From Actinomycetes bacterium (lineage in GTDB: Bacteria > Actinomycetota > Actinomycetes > Propionibacteriales > Propionibacteriaceae), in assembly GCA_023458095.1 (NCBI GenBank), contig JAEXAS010000006.1:1-32914 (forward strand): a stretch of DNA of 32,914 nucleotides. Reading direction: 5' to 3'. Shown here piece after piece: positions 32,335-32,914 of the stretch. A program made the position numbers and the translations under genes. Numbering within the stretch: the stretch's first letter is position 1; each line of letters starts with the position of its first letter. A model generated the notes under the pieces. The model searched no databases and was not told the DNA's origin. It worked only from the letters and a program-made list of their open reading frames with translations.

Positions 32335-32914
32335 GTGATCCAACGTTTCAAGGGCCGCAGGCTGCGGGCTCGAACCGTCGAGTTGGACGCGGCTTTGGAC
32401 CTGACCAGCTACGTCAGCGCCACCGGTACGGCTTGGTTGCGGCACGGTTCGGGAATGGTCGGTTGGGGTGAAGTCGCCCGGTTCCGGGGCGGAATTACTG
32501 AGGCCGAGTCGTGGTGGTCGCAGCTGGCGGCCGAGATCGACGCCGAGACCGAGATGGAGGCCTCCCCGGGTTCAGGGCCGCTGGCTTTTGGATCGTTCGT
32601 CTTCGATCCGCACAACACCACCCACGAGTCGGTGATGGTGGTCCCGCAGATCGTGCTGGGCCAGCGATCCGGACGGGCCTGGATGACCAGCCTGGCCTTC
32701 GACGACGAGCCCTGGCCACAAATGCCAGACCCCGCCGGTCCCGTCCTCGCGCCGGACGCGACAACGGTGGCCGCAACCAGCCTTGACCGCTCGGGGTGGT
32801 CGAGGATTGTTGCCGAGGCGGTGACGCGCATCCGCGGCGGCGAGGTGGAGAAAGTTGTTCTGGCCCGTGCCGAACAGATCCGGGCAGCCAATCGGCTGGA
32901 TCCGCGGTACCTGG
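32335..32914 (+). CDS. menF: Isochorismate synthase (MenF), 5' part only
   Basis: An open frame from GTG 32335 runs off the right edge after 193 codons. It begins MIQRFKGRRLRARTVELD and shows the N-terminal pattern of chorismate-utilising enzymes: TAWLRHGSGMVGWGE, LAFGSFVFDP, and GGEVEKVVLAR near the end. In that last motif, K173 corresponds to the lysine reported as general base in MenF-type isochorismate synthases. The enzyme converts chorismate to isochorismate, the first committed step of menaquinone synthesis. Salicylate or siderophore isochorismate synthases share this fold, but the neighbouring quinone and nuo genes favour MenF. The catalytic C-terminal half is outside the window. It is divergent from the reductase-nuo operon across a 129-bp gap. 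Confidence 0.85.
   Translation, partial: MIQRFKGRRLRARTVELDAALDLTSYVSATGTAWLRHGSGMVGWGEVARFRGGITEAESWWSQLAAEIDAETEMEASPGSGPLAFGSFVFDPHNTTHESVMVVPQIVLGQRSGRAWMTSLAFDDEPWPQMPDPAGPVLAPDATTVAATSLDRSGWSRIVAEAVTRIRGGEVEKVVLARAEQIRAANRLDPRYL

Overview
The window is a stretch of a high-G+C Gram-positive (actinobacterial) chromosome. The evidence is strong G/C bias at third codon positions, many GTG starts, several likely leaderless genes placed 6-7 nt behind a TAnnnT box, an MptB-type lipomannan mannosyltransferase, a fused KorA with separate KorB, and a complete 14-gene NADH:menaquinone oxidoreductase locus flanked by menaquinone genes. A member of the Propionibacteriaceae is my best guess; that is inference from gene content, not proof. 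Nothing looks like a phage, insertion sequence, CRISPR array or recently acquired island.

Left third (1-13 kb): a tRNA-Tyr gene runs off the left edge on the minus strand. Rightward genes follow: a Pro/Thr-rich single-pass membrane protein of unknown function, a YajQ-family protein, a PLP-dependent D-threonine-aldolase/alanine-racemase-fold enzyme and exonuclease III. Convergent to these is a two-gene minus-strand unit, mptB followed by a 3-hydroxyisobutyryl-CoA-hydrolase-like gene, whose 3' end overlaps xthA. After a 325-bp spacer come korA-korB (2-oxoacid:ferredoxin oxidoreductase) closed by a 16-bp perfect hairpin, a small SpoIIAA-like (STAS/SEC14 type) protein, an M13 metallopeptidase and the Na+/H+ antiporter NhaA. 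A bulged hairpin at the nhaA stop separates it from the convergent genes beyond.

Right two thirds (13-32.2 kb), all minus strand and read from right to left: a geranylgeranyl-reductase-family flavoprotein (MenJ-like), then nuoA-B-C-D-E-F-G-H-I-J-K-L-M-N with almost every junction overlapping by 1-4 nt or abutting, then a trans-polyprenyl diphosphate synthase with its own leaderless-type promoter, then an amidase. The right edge carries the first 193 codons of a divergent, probably leaderless isochorismate synthase gene (menF).

Functionally the right part pairs the respiratory complex with enzymes making and tailoring its quinone: isochorismate synthase (first committed step of menaquinone synthesis), polyprenyl diphosphate synthase (side chain) and the reductase (side-chain saturation). 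KorAB would supply reduced ferredoxin and acyl-CoA from a 2-oxoacid, probably 2-oxoglutarate; no ferredoxin gene is in view. The region looks like ordinary core genome, and I did not find a convincing undescribed system. The items most worth checking are the leaderless/-10 pattern, the unknown membrane protein and the small STAS-like protein.
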